This document shows, in pieces, positions 56,414 through 64,000 of a DNA stretch of 64,000 bases (position 1 is the first letter of the stretch; the number at the start of each line of letters is the position of its first letter). Position numbers and translations under genes: made by a program. The notes under the pieces are model-generated. The model searched no databases. It worked only from the letters and a program-made list of their open reading frames with translations, and was not told where the DNA came from. Where the stretch lies: the NCBI RefSeq assembly GCF_024347495.1, contig NZ_AP025490.1, positions 1,054,001 through 1,118,000 of the forward strand, written 5' to 3'. The stretch comes from Vibrio gallaecicus (GTDB taxonomy: Bacteria > Pseudomonadota > Gammaproteobacteria > Enterobacterales > Vibrionaceae).

Positions 56414-59134
56414 ATGAATAAATACGGTCTGATTTGCATTTTAGCATTGGTAATTTCTGGTTGTGGCGGAAGTGACGGGGGCGGGAGTTCGGTTTCGAAG
56501 ACTCCAGTGGAACAAGCTCTTGATACTGGTGATGCGTCGCTCGTTGAGGAACCAAATGAGCTAATTGAAGCGAGTGTGAGTTTAGTAGAAGAATATAAAT
56601 CGGACTACACTGAAATCAAGCGTCACCTCTCAGTAGCTAGCGATGGTACTGTTCTATCAAATTTGCATTGGGATCCTACCCACGATACTGCAATCATCAC
56701 TCCAACATATGGTTTCAATGACGCGATACTGAAAACGAACAAAGCAATGATCAGTGGTTACGAAGATCAAGAGCTAGTGATCGGTGTTGCAGGTTTTCAA
56801 AGTAATGGCTCCCGTTACGCAGCTCTGGCGAGCAATCCTTTTCGTACCCAGCAGCGTTTTCCTGAATCCGTTAACCCTGAAATGGAAACTTGGCTTCTCA
56901 ACTTAGTTTCTTGGATTTCCGGCTCGAATGATAAGCCACAGAATATTGTGCTTGCCCAGATGGATCAATCTCATTACTTTCCTGATGATGGAGCAACCCG
57001 CAAATGGTTAACTGAAAATAACCTTGGGCTGACTTCTATTAATGCTGATGATCAATGTGACGGGCAAAAACTATCTCAGTGTATTGCGGATAAACCTGAT
57101 TTATTGATTATCTCTCAAAAATTAAATTCAGGAGATGATATTGATAATGTACTTGATGGTGTGCGTTTAGCTTTTGAACAAAAAATTCCTGTTTTATATC
57201 TTCACTTAGATGGTGGAATGACGGAGTTAGGTAATGAACTATTTTCACTGATGAATATTACCTATGTGGGTGATAATTACTGGAGGAAGCTGGGCTTAAC
57301 TAACTGGGATTCGACTCAATTAATCGATCAGGTTCCTGAGTCGATAGCATTGCAGCAGGAATTGTTGAAGAAGTTTCATGATGAAAGCTTCACAGTTAAT
57401 CTTCAAGAGTGTGATGACAAATCATGTTCTGATGCATCATTGATGGCTGATCAGTTTTATCCAGCGGCACAAAGCATACAGCAGCATTTAACAGCGTTAG
57501 ATAAAAATAAGGTTGATCTGTTTGCAACGAGTGATTACCAATATGAAAAACTTTTAATCTTATTGGCTGACAAATACCGCCAAGATGTTTCTTTCCCAAT
57601 GGATAAAGAATCAACTCGTACTATTGATTTTCTGAAGTCTTATTATTCAGATTACACTCTGTACCATAGCCGAGAGTTAAATGCTGCCCAGCCTGATTTA
57701 GGTAACTTCAGCACGAAGTCGTTCAAGGATATCGAAAGGTTAAATAAAACGGTACAAATGGAATCTAAACGTAATTTCCGTTCTGCCGGTGTGTACGTTA
57801 TCCCAGGGCAAACTTTTAAAGTGACTAGGGTTGATCAAAACTCAGTAGCGACTTCTATTGTTATTAATAGCTTGCGAAGTGGTGCGACACATGAGTTTTC
57901 TACAGATGGTTATGCCAGACCTAAATTTTTGACTTCAACAAGCTATCGAGTAGAACCTGGAGAAACGATTTCACTAACATCTGCGTATGGCGGGACGGTG
58001 CAAGTTCACTTTGATACGAATGACATTGATGTTGAATTAAGGTTTGAAAATATCGCTCAGCATCCAATTTGGCGCAGTGATAACGACAATGAAAGTTTTG
58101 TTGCTCAACTTGCTGAAGCTAAATTTGATTGGGCTGAACTGATCACTCCTGGCTTTGAAGTTCACTCTAAGTTAGAAAAAATGCAAGAATCTGTGAGCCC
58201 AGCTAATTGGGCTAAACCTGAAGATATGGCAGCCGCAACGGAAAAGTATGTTCATGACTTACCGCATGCTTTAGCTGGTTTTGAAGGACCCGGAATTACA
58301 AATATCCAAGAAATCCATCAGTACGGGAAAGATCAAGGCTGGGAAATTCAAACAATTGATATCGTAAAACATATGAATGCCGATCAAGCGACCTGCGGCT
58401 ATGGTTGTTCAGGAAACCCATACGATGCTTATTGGAATTTCAATCCTTTAGGTCATGGTGACTTGCATGAGTTAGGGCATGGTCTAGAAAAAAGCAGATT
58501 TAGATTTTCTGGGTGGGACGGTCATTCAACGACTAACTACTATTCCTACTACAGTAAGTCTCGATACTATGCGGATGAAGGTGCGGTATCAGCATGTCAG
58601 GGTTTAGATTTCAAAGGACAATTTGAGTTATTACAACAAAGCCGCCTAGAAGCTGATCCTAATGCTTTCATGGCAGCTCAAAACCAAACAAGTTGGAGTT
58701 GGGGAGCCAGAGTTTATATTCAAATGATGATGTCTACTCAGAATCAAAATGTATTAAACAATGGTTGGCACTTACTGGGTCGTTTACATCTAATCGAACG
58801 TGAGTTCAATCGATTGAAATCGAGTGATGAGCTTTGGAATACTCGCAAAGGAACAATAGGTTTCGCGAGCTATACACGTGAAGAGGCTAATGACTTGAAT
58901 AATGACGATTGGCAACTTGTCGCATTAAGTTATGTTTCTGAGCATGATATGCGTAATTATTTGGATATGTGGGGCTTTAGCTTTAGTGATAAGGCAAAAG
59001 AGCAAGTGGCGAGTTTAAACTTGAATGAAATGCCGCTTAACTACTTCGCATCTTCTAACCAAGGCTATTGCCTTGATGAGTTTGCGGTAAAACCTGTCAG
59101 TATAAATGGTACGAATAGCTGGCCATTAAACTGA
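56414..59134 (+). CDS. ImpA/M60-like zinc metalloprotease lipoprotein
   Basis: A 906-residue secreted or surface lipoprotein. Lipobox VISGC puts the lipid-modified Cys at residue 17 and a Gly/Ser tether follows (GGSDGGGSS). The zinc site is HELGH at 685-689 with a downstream Glu near 722 (YADEGAVS), the gluzincin pattern of M60-like enzymes. Size and layout resemble Pseudomonas IMPa and the Vibrio AcfD/SslE group, which cleave O-glycosylated mucin-type proteins. A DHE-like ImpA N-domain (YFPDDGATRKWLTENNL) lies near 175-190. The ATG at 56414 is preferred; an in-frame ATG lies 15 bases upstream. The substrate is unknown here. Confidence 0.82.
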   Translation: MNKYGLICILALVISGCGGSDGGGSSVSKTPVEQALDTGDASLVEEPNELIEASVSLVEEYKSDYTEIKRHLSVASDGTVLSNLHWDPTHDTAIITPTYGFNDAILKTNKAMISGYEDQELVIGVAGFQSNGSRYAALASNPFRTQQRFPESVNPEMETWLLNLVSWISGSNDKPQNIVLAQMDQSHYFPDDGATRKWLTENNLGLTSINADDQCDGQKLSQCIADKPDLLIISQKLNSGDDIDNVLDGVRLAFEQKIPVLYLHLDGGMTELGNELFSLMNITYVGDNYWRKLGLTNWDSTQLIDQVPESIALQQELLKKFHDESFTVNLQECDDKSCSDASLMADQFYPAAQSIQQHLTALDKNKVDLFATSDYQYEKLLILLADKYRQDVSFPMDKESTRTIDFLKSYYSDYTLYHSRELNAAQPDLGNFSTKSFKDIERLNKTVQMESKRNFRSAGVYVIPGQTFKVTRVDQNSVATSIVINSLRSGATHEFSTDGYARPKFLTSTSYRVEPGETISLTSAYGGTVQVHFDTNDIDVELRFENIAQHPIWRSDNDNESFVAQLAEAKFDWAELITPGFEVHSKLEKMQESVSPANWAKPEDMAAATEKYVHDLPHALAGFEGPGITNIQEIHQYGKDQGWEIQTIDIVKHMNADQATCGYGCSGNPYDAYWNFNPLGHGDLHELGHGLEKSRFRFSGWDGHSTTNYYSYYSKSRYYADEGAVSACQGLDFKGQFELLQQSRLEADPNAFMAAQNQTSWSWGARVYIQMMMSTQNQNVLNNGWHLLGRLHLIEREFNRLKSSDELWNTRKGTIGFASYTREEANDLNNDDWQLVALSYVSEHDMRNYLDMWGFSFSDKAKEQVASLNLNEMPLNYFASSNQGYCLDEFAVKPVSINGTNSWPLN

Positions 59135-59152
59135 GTTATTAAAAAACGAAAT

Positions 59153-59184
59153 AAAAAGGGAAGCAGATGTGCTTCCCTTTTTTT
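59153..59184. terminator. Bidirectional terminator between metalloprotease gene and xthA
   Basis: AAAAAGGGAAGC/GCTTCCCTTTTT with AGATGT loop, between convergent genes. Confidence 0.92.
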
Positions 59185-59226
59185 CTTATATGCGGATTTT
59201 ACTTTCTGGTATCTATAGAGGCTTTA

Positions 59227-60033
59227 TTATTTGAATGTGGACCAAATTGGAGCGTGGTCAGAAGGTTTTTCAATTCCTCTTAATTCATAATCAATGCCTG
59301 CTTCAATACATTTAGCGGCGAGCTTTGGAGTCGCAAGAACCACATCAATTCGTAAACCGCGGTTATCAGGGAAGCCTTTAGAGCGGTAATCAAACCAAGA
59401 GTATTGGTCGTTTACGCTTGGGTACAATTTTCTGAAAGTGTCTTCAAATCCCCAATCCATGAGCGTTTTCAACCATTCACGTTCTTCTGGTTGGAATGAA
59501 CATTTCCCTGTTTTTAGCCAACGTTTCGCGTTTGGTTCACCAATACCAATATCCGCATCTATAGGACTAATGTTGATATCGCCCATTACGATGACTTGTT
59601 CTTCCTTAGTGTGATGCTCTGTTAGATAGGTCATTAAATCGGTGTAAAACTGGCGTTTATACGGGTACTTGGTTTCGTGTTTAACATTGTCCCCTTGCGG
59701 GAAGTAACCATTTAATACCGTTACTTTCTCACCATTTTCGTCTTCAAATGTCGCCATTATCATGCGCTTTTGGTGTTCATCATTATCTGTTGGAAAGCCC
59801 TTTTGAACGGAAATAGGTTCTTGCTTACATAGCATGGCTACGCCGTAATGCGCCTTTTGACCATGAAAGTAAACTTTGTAGCCCATTGCTTCTACGTCTT
59901 CGATAGGAAAAGCTTCGTCATGAACTTTGATTTCTTGAAGGCCAATTACGTCGGGCTGATGTTTGTCGATGACTGCTTGAAGTTGATGAAGGCGAGCTCG
60001 TAGACCGTTGATATTAAAGCTGATGACTTTCAT
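59227..60033 (-). CDS. xthA: Exodeoxyribonuclease III
   Basis: AP endonuclease and 3'-5' exonuclease of base-excision repair, 268 residues, the same length as E. coli Xth[14 protein letters not shown] and GLQEIKV (metal-binding Glu) are at the N-terminus. [16 protein letters not shown] carries the catalytic Asp/Asn near 151-153. [23 protein letters not shown] is near 214 and SDHAPIW (catalytic His) near 258. Confidence 0.97.
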   Translation of the reverse strand: MKVISFNINGLRARLHQLQAVIDKHQPDVIGLQEIKVHDEAFPIEDVEAMGYKVYFHGQKAHYGVAMLCKQEPISVQKGFPTDNDEHQKRMIMATFEDENGEKVTVLNGYFPQGDNVKHETKYPYKRQFYTDLMTYLTEHHTKEEQVIVMGDINISPIDADIGIGEPNAKRWLKTGKCSFQPEEREWLKTLMDWGFEDTFRKLYPSVNDQYSWFDYRSKGFPDNRGLRIDVVLATPKLAAKCIEAGIDYELRGIEKPSDHAPIWSTFK

Positions 60034-60262
60034 GAAAATCCTTAAATGGAAACAGTGAGAATTAGAGAAATACTAGCATCTTATAGTGGTGTAGAGCGAC
60101 AATAAAGGAGCGAATATATATTGATAGTCAACGTAGTTAGTTACTCTTATTAACATTTATGTAAACTTTAGTATGATCTATCAAATGAATATGGTGTAAT
60201 CAAGGACTAAGCTATTCATAAGGTTATGGAAGTCATTTGGCTTATTATAAGGATGTACAACA

Positions 60263-62380
60263 ATGCGATCTCTCTCGGTACAGTGGAAAATTACCTTACT
60301 GGCGGGCTGTTGCCTGCTGATTACCTCTTTATCCCTCATTGGCTTTTCCATATACAACGCCACTTCTAATCAAAAAGTCATAAAAACGCTGAGTTCTGAG
60401 TCGGTTATCGACAAGTCCCAACAACTATTGGCTTCCGTATCACAGCTAAATTCAAAAGAAGTTCAACAATATATAGATGAAGCTTTGCATCGAGCTGAAA
60501 TGCTGTCTGCTACAGCATTATTTTTAAAGAATAATGCGGAAGAAAACTTCACACCTAGTGAAGAACTACGGACTGCACTTGATGAAATGGTTCGACAATC
60601 GGTTATTAATTTTGACTCCATTCAAGGAGCATATTTGGTGTTTGAGCCGAATATGCTTGATGGCGAAGATGATAACTATGTTGATGCTGGTTACGTTGGA
60701 TCCAATGAAGTTGGTCGTTTTGCTCCCTATTGGAAAGTTTCAGATAACGGAAAGAACGTTTTAGCTAATGTAATATCTGAAAAAACGTTTAATGATAGTG
60801 CTAATAGCGAGCGCTTCTTTTGTCCTATTTCAAGTGGGGAAACTTGTGTTAGTACGCCGAAGCTAATTGAAACTGAGCTGGGACGTATTCTTGCGACATC
60901 AATATCTGTCCCTATCGTTGTTGATGGTGTGTCTGTTGGATTTTTAGGGATTGATTTACGACTTGATGGACTCACTGGGATCATCCGTGAAACTGATGAA
61001 AGTTTATTTAACGGCAGTGGCGCAGTGTATGTTGTGAGTTTAGATGGTTCAGTTATCGCAACTGATAATGCGTCAATACCAGCGGGAAGTGCTTTCTCTA
61101 GCGAACAAATTTCAAGTGATGCAATGACGGATCTCCTTTTCGGCGAAGAAGTGACAACCCAGTGGAGTGAAGATAACCAATGGTTGATTTCATTCGCACC
61201 TGTGCGTTCGGCAAACCAAATTTGGGGCGTGCTATTTGAAATGCCTCGTTCAAGTGTGATCGCAGATGCGGAAAGGCTTGATGGTATTATTAGCCATAAA
61301 GTTGAAGATGGGATTAAAACGGAGATACTTGCAGGTTCATTATTTGTGGTGATTGGTTTAGCCGTTATCTTTATTGCTTCTCTTTCTATTGTTAAGCCGA
61401 TTCGAGAAGTGGTGGCGAGGCTAAATGATATTGCTTCAGGTGAAGGTGATTTAACTCAACGATTAGATGTTAAATCCCAAGATGAAATTGGTCAGCTTGC
61501 TCAAGGTTTTAACTTATTCTTAGATAAGCTCCAGCATACGATTAAACAAGTTATTCAAACGACAGAGCAAGTTGCTGAAACTACCACTAGAGCGAAATCA
61601 ACAGCTTCAGAAACTAGATACAGCAGCGAATCTCAGTTTAAAGAAGTAGACTTGGTGGCTACGGCTTCTGAAGAAATGACACAGACTTCAGGGTTAGTGG
61701 TACAAAATGCAGAAGTTGCAGTAAAAGCTGCCACACAAGCAAACCAGTCAGCGAAACAAGGCCAGCAAGTAATTGAGCTTTCAGCAGAAGAAATGATTAA
61801 GCTGGTAGACAGAATGTCGAGTGCTGTTCCTATTGTTGAAGATCTCGCAAAAAATAACAGCAATATCACCGAAATTTTGACCGTTATTGAGGGGATCTCT
61901 GAGCAGACTAACTTGCTGGCACTTAATGCTGCAATTGAAGCAGCAAGGGCCGGTGAGCAAGGGCGAGGCTTTGCGGTTGTTGCTGACGAAGTTCGAAATT
62001 TAGCAAGCCGGACACAGTCTTCAGTGGGTGAAATTCGTGAAGTAATTGGTAAAGTACATGCTGGTACACAAGATGTGGTAGAAGCCATCCAAGAAGGCAA
62101 TGTGCTCGCCAATGATACCGCTGAACATGTTCAAAAAGCAGTTCAAGATTTAAGTGCAATTTTTGAATCTATAGCGGCAATCAGTGATATGAATAACCAG
62201 ATTGTACGAGCGGCTGAAGAACAGCAGTCAGTATCTGGTGAAGTGAATCAAAGTGTTTCAAATATCCGAGATTTGAGTGCTCAGATTTTGGAAAATGCAG
62301 GTTCTTCAGAGCAGGTTGGTCAAGAGATCGACCAGCTGGTGAATCAGCAAAAAGATTTAGTGAATCAGTTTAAAGTTTAA
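60263..62380 (+). CDS. Methyl-accepting chemotaxis protein with periplasmic dCache-like sensor
   Basis: Transmembrane chemoreceptor of 705 residues. TM1 lies at about 9-30 ([21 protein letters not shown]). The periplasmic sensor at 31-352 has a double-Cache pattern ([39 protein letters not shown]) and one Cys pair ([13 protein letters not shown]). TM2 lies near 353-375, then HAMP, then the signalling domain with the tip [35 protein letters not shown]. No C-terminal CheR pentapeptide (ends NQFKV). The ligand is unknown; the sensor class often binds amino acids. Confidence 0.92.
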   Translation: MRSLSVQWKITLLAGCCLLITSLSLIGFSIYNATSNQKVIKTLSSESVIDKSQQLLASVSQLNSKEVQQYIDEALHRAEMLSATALFLKNNAEENFTPSEELRTALDEMVRQSVINFDSIQGAYLVFEPNMLDGEDDNYVDAGYVGSNEVGRFAPYWKVSDNGKNVLANVISEKTFNDSANSERFFCPISSGETCVSTPKLIETELGRILATSISVPIVVDGVSVGFLGIDLRLDGLTGIIRETDESLFNGSGAVYVVSLDGSVIATDNASIPAGSAFSSEQISSDAMTDLLFGEEVTTQWSEDNQWLISFAPVRSANQIWGVLFEMPRSSVIADAERLDGIISHKVEDGIKTEILAGSLFVVIGLAVIFIASLSIVKPIREVVARLNDIASGEGDLTQRLDVKSQDEIGQLAQGFNLFLDKLQHTIKQVIQTTEQVAETTTRAKSTASETRYSSESQFKEVDLVATASEEMTQTSGLVVQNAEVAVKAATQANQSAKQGQQVIELSAEEMIKLVDRMSSAVPIVEDLAKNNSNITEILTVIEGISEQTNLLALNAAIEAARAGEQGRGFAVVADEVRNLASRTQSSVGEIREVIGKVHAGTQDVVEAIQEGNVLANDTAEHVQKAVQDLSAIFESIAAISDMNNQIVRAAEEQQSVSGEVNQSVSNIRDLSAQILENAGSSEQVGQEIDQLVNQQKDLVNQFKV

Positions 62381-62450
62381 GCATAGTTTAATGACACTAT
62401 GTCAGGCCAGCTTAAGCACTGTGAAACTTCAAATATTATTCTATAAATTA

Positions 62451-62481
62451 AAAGGCGAACTTCATTATGAAGTTCGCCTTT
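62451..62481. terminator. Bidirectional terminator between the chemoreceptor gene and roxA
   Basis: AAAGGCGAACTTCA-TTA-TGAAGTTCGCCTTT, a perfect 14-bp stem between convergent genes. Confidence 0.9.
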
Positions 62482-62546
62482 CTGTTTGATATCAACTACA
62501 GCTTAGTATCAATTAAGAGGGCTAAAGCTTGCCGCTGAAATTGATC

Positions 62547-63680
62547 TTAGTCTTCAATAAACCAGTAACCTTTGTTAACTAGGTCCGTCAGAAGTGATAT
62601 TGAAGCTTGGCTCATCGTGATTCCAGAATGAATAACAGGCTGGTTACAGAGAGTATTAAGGAATGCAGTGTCTTCATCAGCCACCTTAATTACCTCACCA
62701 TTAATATAAGCCATCTTATCTTCATGCTCATGATAAAGCGCTTTTAGACCGGATACTCTGTAGATTTCTCCTTCAGACTCTAAGTGCTGTGTTACTTCTT
62801 CAGGTTTCCATAATGGCTCTGGAGCCACAATATTGAGTTGGTGGCGAGATTGGCTTAGCAAACAGCCCATGAAATCATTAACGGTATCTGGTTGCTCTAA
62901 TGCCGACTTCAACATAGTAGTTAAATTCGCTAGATCAGACGTACGGATTTTTCCGTAAGTGTCTTGAGTTTTGAATTCAGGATCATGAAGGTGTACATCA
63001 CCCATATCATGAGCTAGAACGAAATCAGCAAAGTTACTGATAAGCTCTTGTTCTTTAGGAGAGCGGTAGCCAATTGAGTAGCTCATTGAAGGCTCTAGAG
63101 TATTACCTTCATGTGGGAAACCTGGCGGGATGTATAAAATATCACCGGGCTCTAAAGTTTCGTCGATGATGGCATCAAAGCCTTCAATCTGTCTCAATGC
63201 AGAAGCTCGGCAAGTCTCTTTGTACTGACCTACATCTTTTGCACCAACGCGCCATTGGCGTTTACCTTGCCCTTGAATGATGAATACATCGTATTGGTCG
63301 ATATGGGGACCAACGCCACCGCCGATAGCCGAGTAGCAGATCATGAGGTCATCGAATAACCAGTTAGGAAGTGATGTAAAAGCTTCTGTAAGTTGGTTTG
63401 CACCTTCATGCCAGTGGTTAGCAGCTTGCACAATAAGCTGCCAATGACTTTCACTTAACTGACTAAACTTTTCTTCGCCAAATGGACCGTGCTCAGCCGT
63501 CCATTCATCATTGAAGTTAGAAACGAATCGAGAATCTATTTCCTCTTCCATCGATAAACCCGCTAGCTCTTCTGGAGAAATCGGGTCAATAAAGTTTTGG
63601 AAGCCACCTTTTAGAATAGTGGGTTTTTTATGCCAGTAGTTTTCAAGGAATTCAGGCATAGAAAAGCTTAGTTGGTACAT
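62547..63680 (-). CDS. roxA: 50S ribosomal protein L16 3-hydroxylase (ribosomal oxygenase, YcfD)
   Basis: JmjC/cupin Fe(II)/2-oxoglutarate oxygenase of 377 residues that hydroxylates an arginine of ribosomal protein L16 in E. coli. The iron triad reads His126-X-Asp128 (GPHIDQYDVF) and His190 (GFPHEGN). The N-terminal FLENYWHKKPTILKGG and RQWRVG are typical. AGGA precedes the ATG at 63680. It follows rsmS on the same strand across the heptanucleotide array. Confidence 0.93.
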   Translation of the reverse strand: MYQLSFSMPEFLENYWHKKPTILKGGFQNFIDPISPEELAGLSMEEEIDSRFVSNFNDEWTAEHGPFGEEKFSQLSESHWQLIVQAANHWHEGANQLTEAFTSLPNWLFDDLMICYSAIGGGVGPHIDQYDVFIIQGQGKRQWRVGAKDVGQYKETCRASALRQIEGFDAIIDETLEPGDILYIPPGFPHEGNTLEPSMSYSIGYRSPKEQELISNFADFVLAHDMGDVHLHDPEFKTQDTYGKIRTSDLANLTTMLKSALEQPDTVNDFMGCLLSQSRHQLNIVAPEPLWKPEEVTQHLESEGEIYRVSGLKALYHEHEDKMAYINGEVIKVADEDTAFLNTLCNQPVIHSGITMSQASISLLTDLVNKGYWFIED

Positions 63681-63699
63681 GTGTATCCTATATAGTCGA

Positions 63700-63741
63700 G
63701 TGCTAGGTGCTAGGTGCTAGGTGCTAGGTGCTAGGTGCTAG
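63700..63741. repeat. Heptanucleotide tandem array (GTGCTAG)6
   Basis: Six perfect, uninterrupted copies of the 7-mer, 42 bases in all. It spans the last codons and stop of rsmS and reaches to within about 20 bases of the roxA start. Read on the minus strand the unit is CTAGCAC, which contains TAG, so the array stops translation in every frame. Confidence 0.95.
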
Positions 63742-63894
63742 TTTAGATTGTAAATCTTGTTGGACAATCTCAAGGGCCGCAACAGCGACTTGTGGGTCGA
63801 TGTCATTACTTTCCAAGAGGTAGATAAGGTCAACTGCGAGTTTGACCTCTTCAGGTGCGTCATCTAGCGGAGAAGGAGTTTTGTCAGTCATCAT
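63724..63894 (-). CDS. rsmS: RsmS/YbaM-family small regulatory protein (DUF2496)
   Basis: A 56-residue protein read on the minus strand. LDDAPEEVKLAVDLIYLLE, then DIDPQVAVAALEIVQQDLQSKL, are the full-length signature of the YbaM/RsmS (DUF2496) family, a small regulator of antibiotic and secondary traits in Serratia/Pectobacterium. In E. coli ybaM lies beside priC, as here. The start is one of two tandem ATGs that overlap the priC stop. The last residues LAPST and the stop are encoded by the heptanucleotide repeat, so the natural C-terminus may have been altered by it. Confidence 0.85.
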   Translation of the reverse strand: MMTDKTPSPLDDAPEEVKLAVDLIYLLESNDIDPQVAVAALEIVQQDLQSKLAPST

Positions 63895-64000
63895 GTCGCC
63901 TAGGTTTGTCTAAGTTAATCAAACGCTCAATATCCTTCATCGAATCTGAACATCTTTCTAATCGTTCTTTAGCCGTAATAAGCGCTTTTTCAGTACTGGA
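63884..64000 (-). CDS. priC: Primosomal replication protein PriC-like, C-terminal end (cut by window edge)
   Basis: Open frame from the right edge to TGA at 63884: 38 residues (ERLERCSDSMKDIERLINLDKP then RRHDD). Helical, basic C-terminus. The direct coupling to rsmS (overlap of 11 bases) mirrors the priC-ybaM pair of E. coli, which is the main evidence; the visible part is too short for a firm family call. Confidence 0.6.
   Translation of the reverse strand, partial: SSTEKALITAKERLERCSDSMKDIERLINLDKPRRHDD

Noticed and set aside
63700..63741. CRISPR-like array
   Set aside because: The unit is 7 bases with no spacers; it is a simple tandem repeat.
1..64000. tRNA, rRNA, insertion sequence, prophage, toxin-antitoxin or defence genes
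   Set aside because: I looked for cloverleaf-type clusters, transposase or integrase motifs and short paired toxin-antitoxin frames and saw none that I can support.

Overview
The window reads as ordinary core chromosome of a marine gamma-proteobacterium, almost certainly a Vibrionaceae member (Vibrio or a close relative). The evidence is the AT-leaning base composition, gene orders shared with Escherichia coli (udk-asmA; rne/rluC; yceD-rpmF-plsX-fabHDG-acpP-fabF-pabC-mltG-tmk-holB-tatD-ptsG), and Vibrio-type neighbours such as OmpV/MipA and DUF3360 next to pfl. I see no integrase, transposase, phage gene, CRISPR array, rRNA or tRNA, and no obvious defence island.

Region 1 (1-8090): metG (cut by the left edge) is divergent from mrp. 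Then come udk and asmA, the corrinoid adenosyltransferase, a low-molecular-weight tyrosine phosphatase and a SulP anion transporter. Region 2 (8090-13450): rne with a long structured leader, divergent rluC, and a Maf pyrophosphatase. Region 3 (13560-26060): the fatty-acid/phospholipid operon runs through to DNA replication genes (tmk, holB), a TatD nuclease and the glucose permease ptsG. Stem-loops punctuate this run at the fabH/fabD, acpP/fabF and fabF/pabC junctions.

Region 4 (26180-37600): small outer-membrane proteins, an NSS amino-acid transporter with its 33-residue partner, a YnhF-like micropeptide, a patatin phospholipase, pykA, the glucose repressor mlc (with a CRP-like site), cheV, yciK and sohB. 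Region 5 (37720-42560): the stress module yeaG-yeaH-spoVR on the minus strand, divergent from ompV. Region 6 (43830-50910): yfbU, then the anaerobic pyruvate formate-lyase locus (pflB, pflA) with a lipid A deacylase gene lpxR between them and a DUF3360 transporter upstream.

Region 7 (51340-64000): two lipoproteins with Gly/Ser-rich linkers (one unknown, one an IMPa/M60-like metalloprotease) flank a basic-amino-acid ABC importer. These are followed by xthA, a dCache-type chemoreceptor, the ribosomal oxygenase roxA, rsmS, and the end of priC at the right edge. A heptanucleotide array lies between rsmS and roxA.

Functional links: PtsG and Mlc are the two halves of the classical glucose-sensing loop. 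PykA, PflB and PflA carry glycolytic carbon to fermentation. The fab operon feeds PlsX, and AsmA-like protein, LpxR, OmpV and the other barrels act on the envelope. The observations most worth a second look are regulatory or small-scale: apparently leaderless starts for rluC and yceD, a FadR-like box at acpP, an FNR-like box between the DUF3360 gene and a lipoprotein gene, a ptsG-upstream palindrome, the 7-bp repeat array, and tiny membrane proteins. I did not find a convincing wholly new multi-gene system.
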